NCBI GenBank assembly: GCA_007182875.1
Contig: AP019514.1
Location: forward strand, 3,224,001 to 3,288,000
DNA length: 64,000 bases
Source: Vreelandella sulfidaeris
GTDB taxonomy: Bacteria > Pseudomonadota > Gammaproteobacteria > Pseudomonadales > Halomonadaceae
Direction of reading: 5' to 3'
Shown: piece after piece, positions 61,567 through 64,000 of the stretch
Layout: every line of letters begins with the position of its first letter
Numbering within the stretch: position 1 is the first letter of the stretch
Program-made: the position numbers and the translations under genes
Notes under the pieces: model-generated
The model's input: only the letters and a program-made list of their open reading frames with translations
The model's database searches: none
Told to the model about the DNA's origin: nothing

Positions 61567-62347
61567 TTAACGACCCGACCATTCGAAAGACGTTTTGTTG
61601 ACGAACTTGTCGACGGCTGCCTTGAAGTCATCGCTCATGTAGCAGGTGGTGACCCAGTCGTTGCCCTCCAATGACGCCCGACGCTGCGACTGCACGCGCC
61701 CCACCAGCGCCTTGCTGGCCTGGAGCGTCAGCGGTGCACGCCTTGCGAACTCATCAGCGATCGCCGTGACCTCGGTGACGATGGTATCGGGCGCGAAAAC
61801 CTGGTTGACCAGTCCCACCTGGTAAGCTTCGTCGGCGGTCAACAGCTTCGCCTGCATCAGGATTTCCTTGGTGCGCGCGACACCCACCATGTCGATCAGC
61901 CGCGACACATTGGTGATCGACAGCGTGTTGCCCAGGGTCTTGGCGATCGGCACGCCAAATTTAAGCGACGGCGTGCAATAGCGAAAATCGCAGGCCATGG
62001 CCATCGCCGCCCCCACCAACACAGAAACCCTCGATCATGGCGATTGTCGGCTTGTTGAGCGTCTCGAGGCCGCTCACCACTCGCTCGATGCGTTGCTCGT
62101 AATCGAGGGCGTCCTGGGGTTTGGTAAAGTGGCTGAACTGAGTAATGTCGGTCCCTGCCACGAAGGCTTCTCCACCGACACCATGCAGCACCACGGCATG
62201 CACGCTGTTGTCCTCAGCCAGCTGCGCACAGCTGGCTTCCAGGGCGTTGTACATATCCCACGTCATGGCGTTGCGACTCGCGGGGCGGCTGAAGCCGATC
62301 CAGGCGAGGTTACCCTCGCGCCGGAAAATCAGCGACTCGTCGGACAT
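61567..62347 (-). CDS. Enoyl-CoA hydratase/isomerase family protein, one frameshift
   Basis: About 260 residues. MSDESLIFRREGNLAWIGFS, oxyanion-hole segments GEAFVAGTDITQFSHF and GFCVGGGAAMAMACDFRYCT. The frame breaks at a G run near 62015. The region after FGVPIAKTLGNTLSITNVSR lacks the usual P-E glutamate motif of crotonase-type hydratases, so the reaction may be isomerisation, hydrolysis or an unusual hydration. GGAGG lies upstream of the ATG. 22 bases before the CoA-transferase gene. Confidence 0.9.
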
Positions 62348-62376
62348 AAGCGTGTCCTCCTAAAAATTTGTCTGGC

Positions 62377-63657
62377 TTACCGGTAGAACAGCTCCACCAG
62401 GCCCATGGGGAAGATTGGCACGTAGGTCACCAGCATCAGCAGCACGAACAGCAGGATGACGAACGGCACATTGGCCTTAGACACATCCCAGATATCCGCC
62501 TTGGCGACCGAGCAGGCGGTCATCAGAACGCTGGCCACGGGGGCGTCTGCTGTCCGATCGCCAGGTTAAGCGTCACGATCATGCCGAAGTGGACGGGATC
62601 GATGCCGACCATCATCACTAGCGGCATGACGATGGGCACGGTAAGAATGATCGCCGCCGCCGAGTGGAGGATCATGCCGATCAACAGCAAGAAGATGTTG
62701 AGCAGTGCCAGGACCATGTACTTATTGCTGGTGAAGTCGCCGATCATCGCCGCCAGCATCTGCGGCAGCTGGGCACGAGTGAGGAAGTCACCGAGCAGGG
62801 CAGAGCTTGCCACCAGCAACATGACCACGGCAGTCTGAACACCGCCATCGACCATGGCCGCACGCAGCTTCTTCCAGCGCAGCTCGCCATAGCGGAAACT
62901 GATCAGCAGCGACGCCAGTACCGCCAGCGCAGCGCCTTCGGTCGCGGTCATGAAGCCACCGAAGATGCCGCCCAGGATGATCATCGGCAGCAAGAAGGCA
63001 AGGCCGGCCGCCTTGAAGGTGGTCCACACCCGGCTCAGCTTGAAGGCCTGCTCCACTGGGAAGTTGTAGCGAACCGCGAAGTACCAGGCGAGCACCATCA
63101 TCAATAGCCCGCCGACCACACCGGGTACGATACCGGCGACGAAGAGCTGCACCACCGAGGTGTCGGCCATAGCGGCATAAAGGATCATCGGGATCGAGGG
63201 CGGAATGATGATCGCGAGCGACGCCGAGGAAGACGTGATGGCAGCGGCGAACGGCGCAGGATAGCCCTTGCGCTTCATTTCCGGAATAAGGATGGAGCCA
63301 AGCGCCGCCACGTCGGCCACCGCAGACCCGGAGATCTCGGCAAAGAACAGCGAAGTGCCGACGTTGACCATGGCCAGGCCGCCACGAACGAAACCGAGTA
63401 GCGCGGAGGCGAAGTCAATCAGCCGTCGGGAGATGCCGCCGGTATTCATGATAGCGCCGGCCAGCACGAACAATGGAATGGCGATCAGCGGAAACTTGGT
63501 CGCCCCCCTCGAACAGCACTAGCGGAAAGCCAAGTAGACTGTTCGTGCCTTGCAGCACCAACATAGCGACGATGGAGACCGCTCCCAAGGCCACCGCGAT
63601 GGGGATGTTAATGAAGATCATGGCCAGGCCGGCCAGCAGGATCAAAGCCGTCGTCAT
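62377..63657 (-). CDS. dctM: TRAP transporter large permease DctM, two frameshifts
   Basis: About 427 residues. MTTALILLAGLAMIFINIPI, FPLIAIPLFVLAGAIMNTGG, AEISGSAVADVAALGSILIP and SSSASLAIIIPPSIPMILYA. Breaks near 63490 and 62545; the end reads FVLLMLVTYVPIFPMGLVEL. The ATG overlaps the dctQ stop (ATGA). Imports the carboxylate used by the operon. Confidence 0.93.
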
Positions 63658-64000
63658 TGCAATTCCTCCACGATATCCTGCTCTGAGGGTGGTTTACGAC
63701 CTTCCCAGGCTTCGCGCAGAATGTCCGGCAGATTAAGTAGCTCGGCGATGACATAAAGCGCCGCGCCAATGGGAATGGTGGACTGGGTCACCGCTATGGG
63801 AATGGGCACGCTGACCAGGGTAGAGCTACCGAGAACGCCGATAATGTAGACGCCGTAGATGGCGAGCAGCACAAAGAAGGTGATGATGATGGCTTCGCCA
63901 AGTACGACCATCGCCATGCGTACGGCCCGTGGACGCGAATAGACGAAACCGGGGACGCTGATGTGGGCGCGCTTGAGTGCGGCAAGGGCGGCACCGTAGT
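63654..64000 (-). CDS. dctQ: TRAP transporter small permease DctQ, cut by the window edge
   Basis: C-terminal 115 residues; the gene continues past the right edge. AALAALKRAHISVPGFVYSR, two membrane segments (LGEAIIITFFVLLAIYGVYI and STIPIGAALYVIAELLNL), tail KPPSEQDIVEELQ. The short RAHISVPGFVYSR element is typical of DctQ. The binding-protein gene should lie just outside the window. Confidence 0.85.
   Translation of the reverse strand, partial: YGAALAALKRAHISVPGFVYSRPRAVRMAMVVLGEAIIITFFVLLAIYGVYIIGVLGSSTLVSVPIPIAVTQSTIPIGAALYVIAELLNLPDILREAWEGRKPPSEQDIVEELQ

Overview
The window looks like a chromosomal segment from a moderately halophilic gammaproteobacterium, most likely Halomonas or a relative in Halomonadaceae. 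This is inferred from gene content: a BCCT-type osmolyte transporter, three TRAP transporters (one followed by a universal stress protein, as in the Halomonas ectoine importer), a DcaP-like porin, a phasin, and an ExaC/NosP/NahK neighbourhood like that of Pseudomonas. The sequence carries roughly 90 apparent single- or double-base indels by my count, mostly at homopolymers. They hit housekeeping genes (pyk, ilvC) as well as accessory ones, so I read most of them as assembly errors. Split genes are reported here as single loci, with the approximate break points given.

Left third (1-31 kb). A BCCT transporter end and a SulP transporter are followed by adhP and exaC. Next come a LuxR-type response regulator and, convergent with it, four overlapping genes: a periplasmic Mo-cofactor-like domain protein, an HK-REC-HPt hybrid kinase, a NosP-like FIST protein and a NahK/ErcS-like kinase. 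A TAXI-TRAP system with a USP and a DctPQM TRAP system follow, both with a hairpin between the binding-protein gene and the permease genes. A porin gene and a pyk-modA-modB-modC-DUF192 operon complete this part.

Middle (26-37 kb and 46-51 kb). Purine/allantoin catabolism is split into two blocks: allA, allE, an ABC importer, rpiR, puuE, a racemase and two NCS1 permeases; then hiuH-puuD-gntR, uraD and a urate/xanthine-type permease. A TTGTATACAA palindrome occurs five times, each time upstream of a gene of this pathway. The FCD-type GntR gene overlaps puuD and is the obvious candidate to read these sites.

Between the two blocks (37.3-42.5 kb) lies an AT-richer accessory island that begins as an integron cassette array. 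Three attC-like sites each contain the stop codon of the preceding gene. In each of the three cassettes, the seven-base left arm of the attC is the exact reverse complement of the junction at that cassette's own 5' end. The cargo is a small membrane peptide plus a TIR-domain protein, an unrecognised protein, and a PC4-like/TIGR02391 (Ymh) protein with an RxxxxH motif. Two toxin-antitoxin modules, an internally deleted IS1182-like element and small hypothetical genes follow. No integrase lies in the window. modF and ilvC/ilvY separate the island from the second purine block.

Right end (51-64 kb). A phasin, two glutathione transferases and a lactate permease are followed by one long minus-strand operon running in from the right edge: TRAP DctQ-DctM, enoyl-CoA hydratase-like, class III CoA-transferase, serine-glyoxylate-type aminotransferase, FAD/Fe-S D-2-hydroxyacid dehydrogenase and a gamma-carbonic-anhydrase-like protein. 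It looks like a complete catabolic route for an imported organic acid that I cannot name.
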